A stretch of 64,000 bases of DNA. Source: Trichomonas vaginalis G3. Lineage: Eukaryota > Parabasalia > Trichomonadida > Trichomonadidae. The position numbers and the translations under genes were made by a program. Below are positions 9,956-18,852 of this stretch, piece after piece. Positions within the stretch are counted from its first letter, which is position 1; each line of letters opens with the position of its first letter. The stretch spans positions 20,242,082-20,306,081 of the forward strand of contig NC_067207.1 in the NCBI RefSeq assembly GCF_026262505.1. The letters run 5' to 3'. Under the pieces are notes generated by a model. The model was not told where the DNA came from. It did not search any database and saw only the letters and a list, made by a program, of their open reading frames with translations.

Positions 9956-10627
9956 TTAACCAACTCGTATCCAAGCGTGCATTGTTATATAAGGAGGCAT
10001 ATAATCTTTTCCATTACCTGCTGGGTCTGTAATACCAGCTACAACATGTGTATGATTTCCTGCAGTTCCACAGAAAATACCTGTGCTTGAATCTACTGGG
10101 TCAGTTGAAATATCATATCTATGCATTCCCTGTCTATCCGAACCCGCTGCAAGATTTGTATAACCTCTTTTTGTTATTGAATGTGAATGGTTTCCTTCCA
10201 CAGATGTTCTTCCACTGAACCTATGCATATGTGAAGGAAGGTTTTCAATACCTATTTTCTTTGAACCTCCCATCTTCATTGACTGAGTATTAGTGTAGAA
10301 TGGAAAACTGTCAACTATTTCATACCATCTACCACCAAATAAAGTGTTTGGATTTATTGGATTCATAGACGTATAAACAGCTCCTATAGGATATATTAAA
10401 TCATATATGCTCATAACTCTATAAACATATTCTAAAGAACTTATGTCATTAAATACCATTTGGAATGTATCTCCCGGATGAAATGTTGCATTTGTTCCAC
10501 TTTTATAATGTAATGTTAGTTCAATAGAATTATCCAAGAAAAATTCAAAAGTATCTGGTTGAAGACCTCTAACAAATTCAAATGGAGTTGCTGGTTCACC
10601 ATTTATAATTTCTGTTGTAAATGTCAT
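9956..10627 (-). CDS. fibre tip protein with phage tail-collar-like domain
   Basis: A 223-residue protein whose C-terminal half has the pattern of phage tail-collar and T4 gp10/gp12-like domains. It shows GGSKKIGIENLPSHMHRF, then GNHSHSI, then GNHTHVV, and the terminal signature YMPPYITMHAWIRVG. In phages such His-rich tips form trimeric receptor-binding heads. A relative with the same ending is at 23520-24383. It is followed upstream by shaft and collagen-like genes on the same strand. Together they suggest a particle spike. Confidence 0.65.
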   Translation of the reverse strand: MTFTTEIINGEPATPFEFVRGLQPDTFEFFLDNSIELTLHYKSGTNATFHPGDTFQMVFNDISSLEYVYRVMSIYDLIYPIGAVYTSMNPINPNTLFGGRWYEIVDSFPFYTNTQSMKMGGSKKIGIENLPSHMHRFSGRTSVEGNHSHSITKRGYTNLAAGSDRQGMHRYDISTDPVDSSTGIFCGTAGNHTHVVAGITDPAGNGKDYMPPYITMHAWIRVG

Positions 10628-10691
10628 TGTATCTGGTTTCGAAAATTTCTTTGTAGTTCTTCATCTACATAAGTTTTGTCTGCTTTCTTAT

Positions 10692-11280
10692 CTAACATTG
10701 CGGTAGTTCATATGCTTCAAAGTTTCTGGCATGACTTTCAATGTTCCTGCAACTCTTATCTAAACTGTTAAGAGTATCTTTTACGCTTGTACTTGGATTT
10801 TCTAATGGTGCACTTGAACCAAGGTCAAAGTTCAATATTATGTCGTCTGCTCTAACAGTAGTGAAGGATTTATGTGTATGGTTCTTGTCAGCTTTACTGT
10901 CTAATGTAGCTTGAAGTTCATTTATATCGGAGATGTTGTGTTTATGAGATTTCAAAACTTTGTTCGTTGCTTCGAGTTCAACTTTGTCAGCTTTACTTTT
11001 AATAGCATCTTCAAACGTTATTTTTGCCTTAACTCTTAACATAAATCTTGGTTCAACTAATACACCGTTAACATTGAAAGTAGAGGCATAAATTTCACCG
11101 GTATAACCAAATGCTTCTGGTGCTTTAGCTACATCATACTGTACAGTACAGCTTATGTCATAACCTTTAGCACGAATGTATTTATATCTTCTTTCATTAA
11201 CATTTTTTGTCTTCGCTTCATCACTTCGTGTTAAATATCCATGGTAGTCCGTTATAATCTGTTCGTCTGAAGTTATATAA
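10692..11280 (-). pseudogene. fibre shaft protein with HTH repeats
   Basis: The part best preserved (10692-11042) has shaft repeats of the type SKADKVELEATNKVLKSHKH, then NISDINELQATLDSKADK and NHTHKSFTT. HxH sites in such repeats bind metal in phage T4 tail fibres, and that is the family comparison I use. The region upstream to 11280 is coding-like and has the same strand and style. It is broken about once or twice. Its DNA is repeated in part at 11280-11460, which suggests recombination between shaft genes. Confidence 0.5.
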
Positions 11281-12319
11281 TGAACATGGTTTTGTCCGCT
11301 TTACTATTTAATGTAGCTTGAAGTTCATTTATATCGGAGATGTTGTGTTTATGAGATTTCAAAACTTTGTTCATTGCGTCAAGTTCATTTTTGTCCGCTT
11401 TACTATTTAATGTAGCTTGAAGTTCATTTATATCGGAGATATTGTGTTTATGTTCTTTATCTGCTTTTTCGGCTAATTTCTCTTCTATCTCATTTATTTC
11501 AAGTTCATGCCTACCACCACCTCCCGAAGAAGTATTTTTCTTCAGCTCTTGAAGAACGTCCACTTCGCCATCTTTGGTGTCAATAATGAGACTTTGAGTT
11601 AAAACCTTTCCTGTCTTAATGGATGTTTGTAAAACTTCTTCTTCACCATGTTCGGGGTCATGGTCGTCATCATATCTTGTGAAATCAGAGATGTTGTCAT
11701 ACATTAAACATATCTGTCTCAAAAGTTCTGCTATTTGAAACTGGAACGAAAGATATACAGAACTTTCATCATCTCCTAAAGTCAAGTCTGCTTTCTTAAG
11801 TATTTCTTGAATGTATGCAATGAGAACAGAGTACCTTGGAAAATATTCGAACAATATTTCATTAGCTGTTGGTTTTGGTGGTTCTTTTGGAGTTTCTGTT
11901 GTTTCAGTTCCTTCTGTAGGTTCTGTTGGAGTTTCTGCATCTCTTGACTTCAATGCTCTTGCTCTCAAAGACCTAAATGTTAGAGCACCGGGTTTTACAA
12001 AGGACTTTATAAATGCTTTAATAGTTCCTGGTAAGTTATTGTTAGCATTAAGTAAGTTCCTTATGCTTCCATCATGTACGTCCATAGCACTATGTAAAAA
12101 ATCTATACTTTTCTTGTAGTCAGCAATAGACTGACTGTGATTTTTTAAAGATTTGTCAATACCTTTAAGCCAATCTTCATGCATGTCTGATACTGAGCCA
12201 AGAATATCATTTGCTTCCTTTAGTGTATTTTGTGCTTGTCGTAAAGTATCCAATCCCGTACGTGCATTGTTTGCTATACGTCTTACAGTATCTATTTGAC
12301 TCCTTGTTTCTGCATCCAA
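11273..12319 (-). CDS. coiled-coil fibre protein with C-terminal HKH shaft repeats
   Basis: A 348-residue protein. The N-terminal third is a long helical coiled coil (SQIDTVRRIANNARTGLDTL onward). The middle has a Thr/Pro/Glu-rich linker (about residues 130-150) and a helical domain. The C-terminal quarter has a Gly-rich hinge followed by two copies of HKHNISDINELQATLNSKAD. The order coiled coil, hinge, beta shaft is that of a trimeric fibre. It overlaps the collagen-like gene by a few bases, so the two were probably co-expressed. Confidence 0.55.
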   Translation of the reverse strand: MDAETRSQIDTVRRIANNARTGLDTLRQAQNTLKEANDILGSVSDMHEDWLKGIDKSLKNHSQSIADYKKSIDFLHSAMDVHDGSIRNLLNANNNLPGTIKAFIKSFVKPGALTFRSLRARALKSRDAETPTEPTEGTETTETPKEPPKPTANEILFEYFPRYSVLIAYIQEILKKADLTLGDDESSVYLSFQFQIAELLRQICLMYDNISDFTRYDDDHDPEHGEEEVLQTSIKTGKVLTQSLIIDTKDGEVDVLQELKKNTSSGGGGRHELEINEIEEKLAEKADKEHKHNISDINELQATLNSKADKNELDAMNKVLKSHKHNISDINELQATLNSKADKTMFII

Positions 12320-13047
12320 CCAGATAAAGTTTTAATAGTATCCGAACCATTTGAAATGAAGTTCAAAGCATTTTTAACGTCATTTAAAGCTTCTTCACCA
12401 AGTACTGCCCATATCTTTCCGATTTGGTATTGAAGAACTCCATATGAAGCAGCTGTTAAACCAGTATTTATAAGGTCCCATATCCATGATTTAGCAGTTT
12501 TTCCATCCTTTCCATCCTTTCCATCCAAACCGTTTTCGCCTTGAGGTCCTTGTATTCCTTGTATTCCTTGTATTCCTTGTATTCCTTGTATTCCTTGTGG
12601 TCCTTGAGGTCCGGTGTCACCCTTCTCTCCTTTCAGTTCATCTTTATGTTCGTTATAATATTCTAATGTCATAAGGTGTACATCATTACTGCTACCAGCA
12701 ACGCCAAGAATTTGTTTCTCATTCATGACTAAATTCTTTAGGCATTTAATGTTGTCGTCAAATCGAAAGCTCTTTAACAATTCAATGAGAACATTTAATA
12801 CTTTCACTAATGAGGCATCTACTGTAGAATTTATATATTGCACCGTTCCATCATTTATGATAGGAACCTTGCTTGTTGTAATGAATGGGTCATAAGTGTT
12901 AAAAGTATCGAAATCAATGACTTTTTTAGTTTTTCCATCGTCAATGACTAAATCATTGCCTTCAATGGTTAAAGTTGAGTTTTCGTTTACTAGTTCATGT
13001 GCTCTTCTTGCTTCATTTGTTTCATACGCATATGCAGCAATAGTCAT
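12292..13047 (-). CDS. collagen-like fibre protein
   Basis: A 251-residue protein with a central Gly-X-Y tract (about residues 140-175). The tract begins GEKGDTGPQGPQ, continues through several GIQ triplets, and ends GENGLDGKDGKDGKT. In DNA the GIQ part is a 9-bp tandem repeat (12548-12597). Collagen-like triplets occur in trimeric fibres of phages and large DNA viruses. An N-terminal beta-rich head and a C-terminal helical region flank the tract. It is the first gene of the minus-strand fibre set that ends with the tip gene at 9956. Confidence 0.65.
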   Translation of the reverse strand: MTIAAYAYETNEARRAHELVNENSTLTIEGNDLVIDDGKTKKVIDFDTFNTYDPFITTSKVPIINDGTVQYINSTVDASLVKVLNVLIELLKSFRFDDNIKCLKNLVMNEKQILGVAGSSNDVHLMTLEYYNEHKDELKGEKGDTGPQGPQGIQGIQGIQGIQGIQGPQGENGLDGKDGKDGKTAKSWIWDLINTGLTAASYGVLQYQIGKIWAVLGEEALNDVKNALNFISNGSDTIKTLSGWMQKQGVK

Positions 13048-13064
13048 ATTTTAATGAGAATAAA

Positions 13065-13841
13065 ATGTTGTTCTATTTGCAAAGTACAGACCCAAACGAA
13101 TACGGGACAGTAAAGCTTCAAACAAACTTAGGTCTTCAGAATGAAGCGCTTGCTTTCAGAGTTGTTGACTTCAATACTATCGCAACTTTTGTCATAACAG
13201 ATGAAACAGATTTCATAGAGATTGAAATAGATGGAAAGAAGCATGAAATAAGATTTCACAATAATGTAGAATATAAGATGGAAACATTAGCTGGAGTGTT
13301 AAATGCGCTCATAAATACTACAATAAACAAGGAGAACGAAGAAAACTTAATGAATGTTAAACTTATTGCAGGAGTTTTGAAGTTCAGTTATGCGAAGGAG
13401 TTTAAGATAACACGAATGAGTCATAGAGTTCAATTGCTTCTGGGAGCATACCATATGACATTTCCTTTGAAAAGTTTTGACAAAACGATTGAGATGAAAT
13501 CTGTTCCATACGTATGTTATGGTAATTGTTTATACATTGAGTCTAAAATAGCTAATGTCACAGGTATTTCAGGAGTTAATAGTAAAGGTTCAGTAGAATA
13601 TAAGTCTTTCTGTTATGCAGTCAATTCAATGTTCATTCCAAACGTTCCTGTCATAGCAACTCATTTAGGTAAATGGGTTCGCATTAGTCCTCATAATTTG
13701 AAAGACATGCAATTTAGACTAGTTGACTTTCAAGGCGAGCCTGTAGAACTGAAGGCACCAGTGCGAATGACTGTTGAAGTTGACTTTTTAGAAAATATTA
13801 AATGCAACAGCTTACAAGAGAACTCAGAGCTAAAAATATAA
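13065..13841 (+). CDS. minor-capsid (penton)-like protein
   Basis: A 258-residue beta-rich protein. It opens MLFYLQSTDPNEYGTVKL and closes with WVRISPHNLKDMQFRLVDFQ followed by GEPVELKAPVRMTVEVDF. Endings of the form L-x-x-x-x-x-x-L-x-D-x-x-G-x-P-V before a final beta strand are found in predicted single jelly-roll minor capsid proteins of Polinton-like viruses. I take that as the best guess. The gene is divergent from the fibre cluster, with only 17 bases between the starts. It overlaps the following small gene. Confidence 0.5.
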   Translation: MLFYLQSTDPNEYGTVKLQTNLGLQNEALAFRVVDFNTIATFVITDETDFIEIEIDGKKHEIRFHNNVEYKMETLAGVLNALINTTINKENEENLMNVKLIAGVLKFSYAKEFKITRMSHRVQLLLGAYHMTFPLKSFDKTIEMKSVPYVCYGNCLYIESKIANVTGISGVNSKGSVEYKSFCYAVNSMFIPNVPVIATHLGKWVRISPHNLKDMQFRLVDFQGEPVELKAPVRMTVEVDFLENIKCNSLQENSELKI

Positions 13842-14071
13842 AGTATGAATGTTATGTATTAGGTCATGAACTTTGGTTGTTGCTGTTTGATGAAACAAAT
13901 GAGTTAGTTATGTCAGTCAAGAGAACAGAAAAAGGCGTCAAAGGCGCCGAGCGCAAAGCGCTATATTGTGTTAGTGAAAACTGCACCAAGTCAATAAGAT
14001 TAGGTTTGCATTATGAAGATGAGTTCGATAGTGTTGAAGAAGTTTTGGATAGATATTACAAATTGCTTTAA
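13802..14071 (+). CDS. small hypothetical protein overlapping the penton-like gene
   Basis: An 89-residue protein that starts 40 bases before the end of the preceding gene in another frame, the sort of overlap seen in compact virus genomes. It holds a paired GC-rich hairpin (13934-13962) that encodes VKGAERKALY. The rest is acidic at the C-terminus. Its end overlaps by four bases the end of the minus-strand gene at 14068. No family recognised. Confidence 0.45.
   Translation: MQQLTRELRAKNIKYECYVLGHELWLLLFDETNELVMSVKRTEKGVKGAERKALYCVSENCTKSIRLGLHYEDEFDSVEEVLDRYYKLL
13934..13962 (+). repeat. paired GC-rich mini-hairpin, variant copy
   Basis: GGCG and CGCC arms around a seven-base loop (13934-13948) are followed by AGCGC-AAA-GCGCT (13950-13962). 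It has the same architecture as the paired hairpins at 4944, 17001 and 30464 but a different sequence. It again lies inside a coding region. Confidence 0.55.
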
Positions 14072-14682
14072 TTTACTAAAACATATTTCAAGCAAAGTTT
14101 ATATTCTGTTGAAAGTTTTGTATACTCGTTCGAATATTTATACTTAAACTCAACTCCTGTAGTTCCTGGTGTTTCAATGATGCGGATGTTACCTATTTTC
14201 ATGAATAGTGGAGTTTGACCACAGCATTCGATTTCAGGGTCGAGATAGTCAATGACACATTGCTTTCCTGTTATTCGTGATATAACATTTTCAAGGTCCT
14301 CCTTTGTTAGAATTATTTGGTTCTTGCTTATAAGATTTGTCAAAAGCTTCTTATCGTCTTTGAGTAAAATTGTTTGGTATAACTGAAGAAGGTAATGGTC
14401 TACGTTATCTGAAGGATTTGTTTGAACATTTGTGTAAGGATTGTCGTTGGCTTCTCTTGAAAGAATTTGGTCCAGTGGTGGATACTCTAACTTAACATCT
14501 GATGTAGCGTTAGCGTTTGAAGCTGAGTTTAAATTCACGGATTTCAGCTCTGGTTCTGGTTCTTTCAAACACTCTGAACTATAGTTCTTTATGACAATAT
14601 TGTTTGTCGTTCGTGAGTCAACATTTGATGTTGGTTCAATTGGAACATTAACGGCACCAGCTAAGATGGATTTGCTTCTCAT
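14068..14682 (-). CDS. hypothetical protein, 204 residues
   Basis: The N-terminal half (to about residue 100) is Asn/Ser/Pro-rich and probably disordered. The C-terminal half has a predicted helical segment (LLQLYQTILLKDDKKLLTNL) followed by a beta-rich domain with a CCGQTP segment. No family was recognised. The gene overlaps the 13802-14071 gene tail to tail and is divergent from a small plus-strand region at 14710. It lies among virion-type genes, so a structural or assembly role is possible. Confidence 0.4.
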   Translation of the reverse strand: MRSKSILAGAVNVPIEPTSNVDSRTTNNIVIKNYSSECLKEPEPELKSVNLNSASNANATSDVKLEYPPLDQILSREANDNPYTNVQTNPSDNVDHYLLQLYQTILLKDDKKLLTNLISKNQIILTKEDLENVISRITGKQCVIDYLDPEIECCGQTPLFMKIGNIRIIETPGTTGVEFKYKYSNEYTKLSTEYKLCLKYVLVN

Positions 14683-14709
14683 TTCATATAGAATAAAAAC
14701 CTTTTATAT

Positions 14710-15108
14710 GTATGAAATGAACAATATACTCGACAAGGGTTTGAATGTAAAGCTAACGAATGAAAATATTGTTGAATTCACTGAGACAGGAGCTGTGTAT
14801 AAAGATGTAGAACTACTGAACAAAAGAGCTAAGGAAGAAGCAGGAATATGAACAAAGGGTGGAAGCCTATAAAAAATTTATGTCAATGATGGCTCAGGAG
14901 GTTCAAACATAAAGTATGCAGAAAGTTATAGAGTTTATGCTCTCAAAGGTGAAAAGCCTTCATTTAAGAACAGCTATTCTAACACATATCCTCAAAAGCT
15001 AACGGATGGGGAAGTGGATGATATGAATGACAGCAAAAATATTAACAGAAATGGCGACAGAGATGCATGGAATTTGTTTACCATCAGTCAATTGAAGGTT
15101 AAACTTTA
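14710..15108 (+). pseudogene. small decayed gene of element A
   Basis: Plus-strand coding-like sequence starting with an ATG at 14710 (MYEMNNILDKGLNVKLT) and rich in Lys and Glu. It runs up to the end of the packaging ATPase gene. It is not open throughout and shows about two breaks. No family recognised. Confidence 0.3.
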
Positions 15109-15992
15109 AAACAATGTTGGTCGTTCCCATGGAATATTTTTGACTTTAATGGTATTAGTCATGATATGAATCTCAAGGTATGAACGAGGAGAGATGAGAG
15201 ACTTATATGCTTCCCAAATTTCTTCAAAAGGTAATGTTATACCTGACTGTTTCCAAATGAGTTCAATATCATAGCGTGAGAAACCTTGAAAGATAACGAA
15301 GTCAGTTATGAACGTTTTATGTTTAAAGCAAGGAAACGCCATGTTTGCATAAGTATTGCTTACAGTTAAGTGGTAATGTCTGACTTTAGTTATGATGTTA
15401 GCTAATGGTGAGTCTGCTTTTGACACTAAACCTTTTCCGGCGAAGTCGTCACAAACGAGCAGAGTGTTTGAAGGATACTTTTTGAAGGGGTATTTTGAAA
15501 GTTTTGACAGAATGTAGTTTGTCAGTCGTTTCATATCGTAAACTCCTGAGTATTGACGTAAGTGGTGTTTGTCAATAATTCTTTCCATCTCTTCTGAAGT
15601 CTTTTGCATTCCTGACTGTATGAACTCTACAATAGATAATATTTCCTCTTACGTCGAATGTAACGTTGAAGAAATTCAATGAGTTCACTGTCTGGAACTT
15701 TAACGACAGAGGCTTGAACTTTTGACATAAATGTTTTCGCTGTTGAATCCATAGAGTCTGAAGTTGCTGATATAATGATTTGGTCATAGTAAGAGTCGTT
15801 TCCTAAACGCTCTGTTATGAGTATATGACGAATGAGGTTGAATGTCTTACCTGAACCCATCTTTCCACAATAGAAATACACACCATTTGAACAGAACTCA
15901 TAGTCCTTACTGAAAGGAAGAATGAGAGAACTGTTGAGCTTTTCACTGCTTTCATTCATGTCTTCATCTACGTCATGTATTAAATGCTTCAT
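15106..15992 (-). pseudogene. FtsK/HerA-type genome-packaging ATPase of element A
   Basis: The protein has a Walker A motif in YFYCGKMGSGKTFNLIRHIL and a Walker B-like strand ending in LLVCDDFAGKG. A C-terminal region follows (FPCFKHKTFITDFVIFQGF). This is the A32-like packaging ATPase found in Polintons, virophages and large DNA viruses, which would drive DNA into capsids. It is on the minus strand and divergent from the capsid-module gene at 16009, with a 16-base gap. Broken, about one break. Confidence 0.75.
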
Positions 15993-16008
15993 TTTATCTT
16001 CATTAAAA

Positions 16009-16890
16009 ATGCAAGTCAGAAATATTCAGAACATAGCACCGAGTCTAACTGACAAGAGTATAAAGATATACTATGAACACGTTATGATGAAACCTACCAA
16101 AATTCAAGAAAGTCAGTATACTTATGAATATCCAAGACACTGGTAGAGTATGTAGGAGGTGAGAAAGCTATTGAAATAAGACAAGTTAGAAGTATTCCAG
16201 CAGGAAGAACAATATTATTGAAGAACTTTAATGTTTTGAGGTATAATGATGAAACAAAGAAGCAAGATAGTTTTCCTGTTGCTGTGTATGTGAACCTAGA
16301 CACAGGAGATGACATGAAGTTTTTAACACAAAGCTTCAAACGGTAGTGAGAGAACAACTGACTGGCGGAAGGACATCCATTACCTTCAGAAGTTACCATA
16401 GTATATAATTTTGAAACAAATGCAATAGATTTTAAAGTCGTCTCTGCAAAGAAGTCAGGTTTTACATTTAATGAAGCAGATGTATATTCGAATGAAAACT
16501 TCAAAGCTATTGCATGGTTAGATAATGACGATTGCTTTAAGAAAATCTTTAAATTCAGTGACTCAACGATGTCAATAGATGACCTTCGTGGAATGTTACC
16601 ATCGACGTTTACAGTAGAAGGTTCAGCAGGATTGCTTACAAGATTGTCAATTGGTGGTATTTGGTCTCGTGAGAACATTGTTATAAAATCCAGTATAAAG
16701 TGAATTTGCTGAAGAATCTATATTATGTCTTTCAAACTACATGTATTCGCCGCCGAAGCATTATAGTATAACAAACTTTGTCAGTAAGTTTAACATAAGA
16801 CTTGTCGAACCTTCTTCAATGAAAGATGTTGTGCTACCTAAAGATGGAAAGGATGGACTCATTATTGAGATGATTTTAATAGCATATTAA
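16009..16890 (+). pseudogene. capsid-module protein of element A, second paralogue
   Basis: A protein starting MQVRNIQNIAPSLTDKSIKI and ending with VVLPKDGKDGLIIEMIL. A near-identical copy lies at 28216-30353. It shares the ending pattern with the 472-1227 protein. It is beta-rich and lies between the ATPase and two small virion-type genes, so I infer a capsid role. It is too short for a typical double jelly-roll major capsid protein. Broken, about two or three breaks. Confidence 0.5.
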
Positions 16891-17115
16891 ATGAGCTTGT
16901 TCTTGAAGGTCATTCATGATGAAATAACTGTTGTAGAAGATGTTAGCAATTGTTCAGACATTTTGAAGCGTATAGATGAGATAAGAAAGAAGTTTATGAA
17001 GCCGCAACGCGGCGAGGACGAAGTCCATGAGAATGTTTATGTTTCATTGACTTTCTCCAGTAACGAGAACTTTTATGAGATAATATTGAAGAGAGATGAT
17101 TTTAATATGGTGTAA
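16891..17115 (+). CDS. small hypothetical protein of the capsid module
   Basis: A 74-residue protein whose ATG overlaps the preceding stop (TAAATG style), which implies tight co-expression. It has the form MSLFLKVIHDEITVVEDVSN, then a helix, then a beta-rich end. A paired GC-rich hairpin is embedded at 17001-17026. The counterpart in element B (30354-30584) has the hairpin at the same place but with compensated base changes that alter the protein. No family recognised. Confidence 0.5.
   Translation: MSLFLKVIHDEITVVEDVSNCSDILKRIDEIRKKFMKPQRGEDEVHENVYVSLTFSSNENFYEIILKRDDFNMV
17001..17026 (+). repeat. paired GC-rich mini-hairpin, copy 2
   Basis: GCCGC-AAC-GCGGC (17001-17013), two bases, then GGAC-GAA-GTCC (17016-17026). 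It is identical to the unit at 4944-4969 read on the other strand. Its counterpart in element B at 30464-30489 differs at two base pairs, and in both cases the partner base has changed too. Confidence 0.8.
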
Positions 17116-17643
17116 ATGGTAGCTTGGACAGCTTTAGGCGCAATGGGAACAAAAGCATTAGCATTTGGAGCAAAAGCACTTGGGGCTTATGACGCAGTAA
17201 ATAAAATGAGTGGAGGAAGGGTTTCGAAGACATTAGATGCAAATAAAGGGAAGATTGGAGGCTGGGTTGCAAAGAAGTTAAGATTAAATAAAATAGGGCT
17301 CATAAATAAAGCATCCAATTTGGTTGCGACTGAGTCAGAAAATGCTTTAGGAAAGGACGATGAGTTTGCAAAACACGCAAAAGACTTTAATGACCAGATG
17401 AAAGGTGAAACAATGCATTTAAATAGATTCGATGGAACTAAAGAAAATGTTTCTTCTCCACCAGTAGTTCTTCCGTATGGTCCCTATGGAATGTATGGAA
17501 ATCCTTACGAAAGACCATTTGACCCATTGACTGGTGGAAGTAACTGGTATCATTACGGACGAAGAAGAAAGACAGTCAAGTTGGAGACAGACGTGAAGAA
17601 AGCAACTAAAAAGAAACCAAGGAAGAGAGTTATAAAGCAATGA
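17116..17643 (+). CDS. basic virion-type protein with hydrophobic N-terminus
   Basis: A 175-residue protein. The first 35 residues are Ala/Gly-rich and amphipathic (WTALGAMGTKALAFGAKALG). The middle is helical, then there is a Gly/Pro/Tyr-rich stretch (PYGPYGMYGNPYERPFDPL) and a strongly basic tail (KKATKKKPRKRVIKQ). This layout recalls adenovirus core and cement proteins such as pVI or pVII: a membrane-active N-terminus and a DNA-binding end. The comparison is by layout only. A copy in element B (30578-31114) is almost identical. It starts directly after the stop of the preceding gene. Confidence 0.55.
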   Translation: MVAWTALGAMGTKALAFGAKALGAYDAVNKMSGGRVSKTLDANKGKIGGWVAKKLRLNKIGLINKASNLVATESENALGKDDEFAKHAKDFNDQMKGETMHLNRFDGTKENVSSPPVVLPYGPYGMYGNPYERPFDPLTGGSNWYHYGRRRKTVKLETDVKKATKKKPRKRVIKQ

Positions 17644-17652
17644 ATTCAACAG

Positions 17653-17700
17653 GTTAGAAAAGAGGTTAGATATCGGGTTAGATCTAACCTTCTACCCTAA
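17653..17700 (+). repeat. GTTAGATCTAAC gene-end repeat, copy 3
   Basis: The palindrome GTTAGATCTAAC (17677-17688) is preceded by GGTTAGAAAAGAGGTTAGA half-sites. It starts about 10 bases after the stop of the 17116-17643 gene. Its orientation relative to the gene is the same as at 7612-7672, and the element B counterpart is at 31125-31170. Confidence 0.7.
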
Positions 17701-17787
17701 ATTTATTTTTGTGCTATGTTTTCATACGTGTGCGGGTGGTGATATCATTAATTTTTATATAAATGTGGGAACAAAAATAAAGCATAT

Positions 17788-18222
17788 CTACTCAACAGGA
17801 ATGAGACCCTTACTGACTATGTATTCGTTTAATGCTTGATGAAAACAATGGTACATATTATCGTATGGGTATACACAACGTCTGTTTCCATCGTCGTCGT
17901 ATATGTAGAGCTCAAATCCAGTCCAACCTTCTTTTGTACAATATGTAGCTTTATTTAAGTATGCATTTATGTAGATAAGGCAATTTTCTTCATCGCTCCA
18001 GAAATAATTTTTGTTCTTTGTTGAAATAGTTTTCGTTCCTCTGCGACCATAAGGAATGTATGCAATGAACTTTGCGTCATAAGGGATTGTAATATATTCA
18101 GGGTTTCTTTCATCGTCAATGGGTCTGTCTTTGTTAAAATGCATGTTTCTCAGTTTTACTTGAGTTTTGAATAGTTCACGGAAACGTTCTGGGAAAGAGT
18201 CATAGTAAATGTAGTCGGACAT
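17788..18222 (-). CDS. hypothetical protein, 144 residues, Tyr-rich
   Basis: An ATG-started open frame rich in Tyr and Asp (MSDYIYYDSFPERFRELFKT at the start, IYDDDGNRRCVYPYDNMYHC near the end). It is predicted to be beta-rich. No family recognised. Its leader (18222-18272) has the element's shared gene-start motif. It is the last gene before the terminal non-coding block. The same position in element B holds a different plus-strand gene. Confidence 0.45.
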   Translation of the reverse strand: MSDYIYYDSFPERFRELFKTQVKLRNMHFNKDRPIDDERNPEYITIPYDAKFIAYIPYGRRGTKTISTKNKNYFWSDEENCLIYINAYLNKATYCTKEGWTGFELYIYDDDGNRRCVYPYDNMYHCFHQALNEYIVSKGLIPVE

Positions 18223-18418
18223 GTCTTTGTAATGAAATAAAAAATTTAAAAAAATAAAATAAGGTTATTTTTATTTAGTGAGGACGGTAGTGAATTCGTT
18301 AGTGAAGTCGTTAGTGAAGTCGTTTATGTGTCAGATAGTTTTGTAAATATTTAAGGTTAAGTTGGTGTTTGTGTTTGTGTTGTAAAATATACGTTACCAG
18401 TTTCGTAAAGTGTCAAAA

Positions 18419-18480
18419 CCGCTAAGTGGTGTACGGAGGCGCGCAGTGCCACAACACACGACTTAGGGATACTAACTATT
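18419..18480. other. subterminal hairpin with CGCAGTGCC core
   Basis: CTAAGT (18422-18427) pairs with ACTTAG (18461-18466). The loop contains GTACGGAGGC and GCGCAGTGCC, and ATACTAACT follows at 18469. A hairpin with other arms but the same CGCAGTGCC core and the same downstream ATACTAACT lies at 33164-33220 in element B. It is probably part of the element's terminal region. Confidence 0.5.
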
Positions 18481-18644
18481 ATCTGTGAATATATTGTTTG
18501 AAAATTCAAGATATAAAAATATATTATCAAAAAATTTTATATTTTTAAATACAATAGGGTGGAAATATAGTACGATGAGATAGAAATGATATATTTTATA
18601 ATGGGAGGTAATCTGAAGATAAGTAGCAAATTTTATGCGATTTT

Positions 18645-18852
18645 GATTGGGAGTTGGAGGGTGTGAGTACTATAGCATGTAATAGTATCTCACACCCTCC
18701 AATTCTTCCTATGGCGCGCGAAAAATTTTTTGGTGAAATGCGACGACATTTCACCAAAAAATTTTCGGCGCCATATAGAGAGCTATAGTCTGCGAGGTAC
18801 TGATTCTATCTATGTACCTCGCAGACCATAGTTCTCAGCCAAAATGTCAAAA
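18645..18852. repeat. terminal hairpin block of element A (single unit)
   Basis: Three long hairpins lie in a row. The first is TTGGAGGGTGTGAG with CTCACACCCTCCAA. The second has arms of GGTGAAATG/CATTTCACC inside GGCGCG/CGGCGCC-type ends. The third is GTCTGCGAGGTAC with GTACCTCGCAGAC. The start of a fourth (CAGCCAAAATG) follows. The order matches each unit of the array at 31785-33001, and several differences are paired on both arms. Confidence 0.75.
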
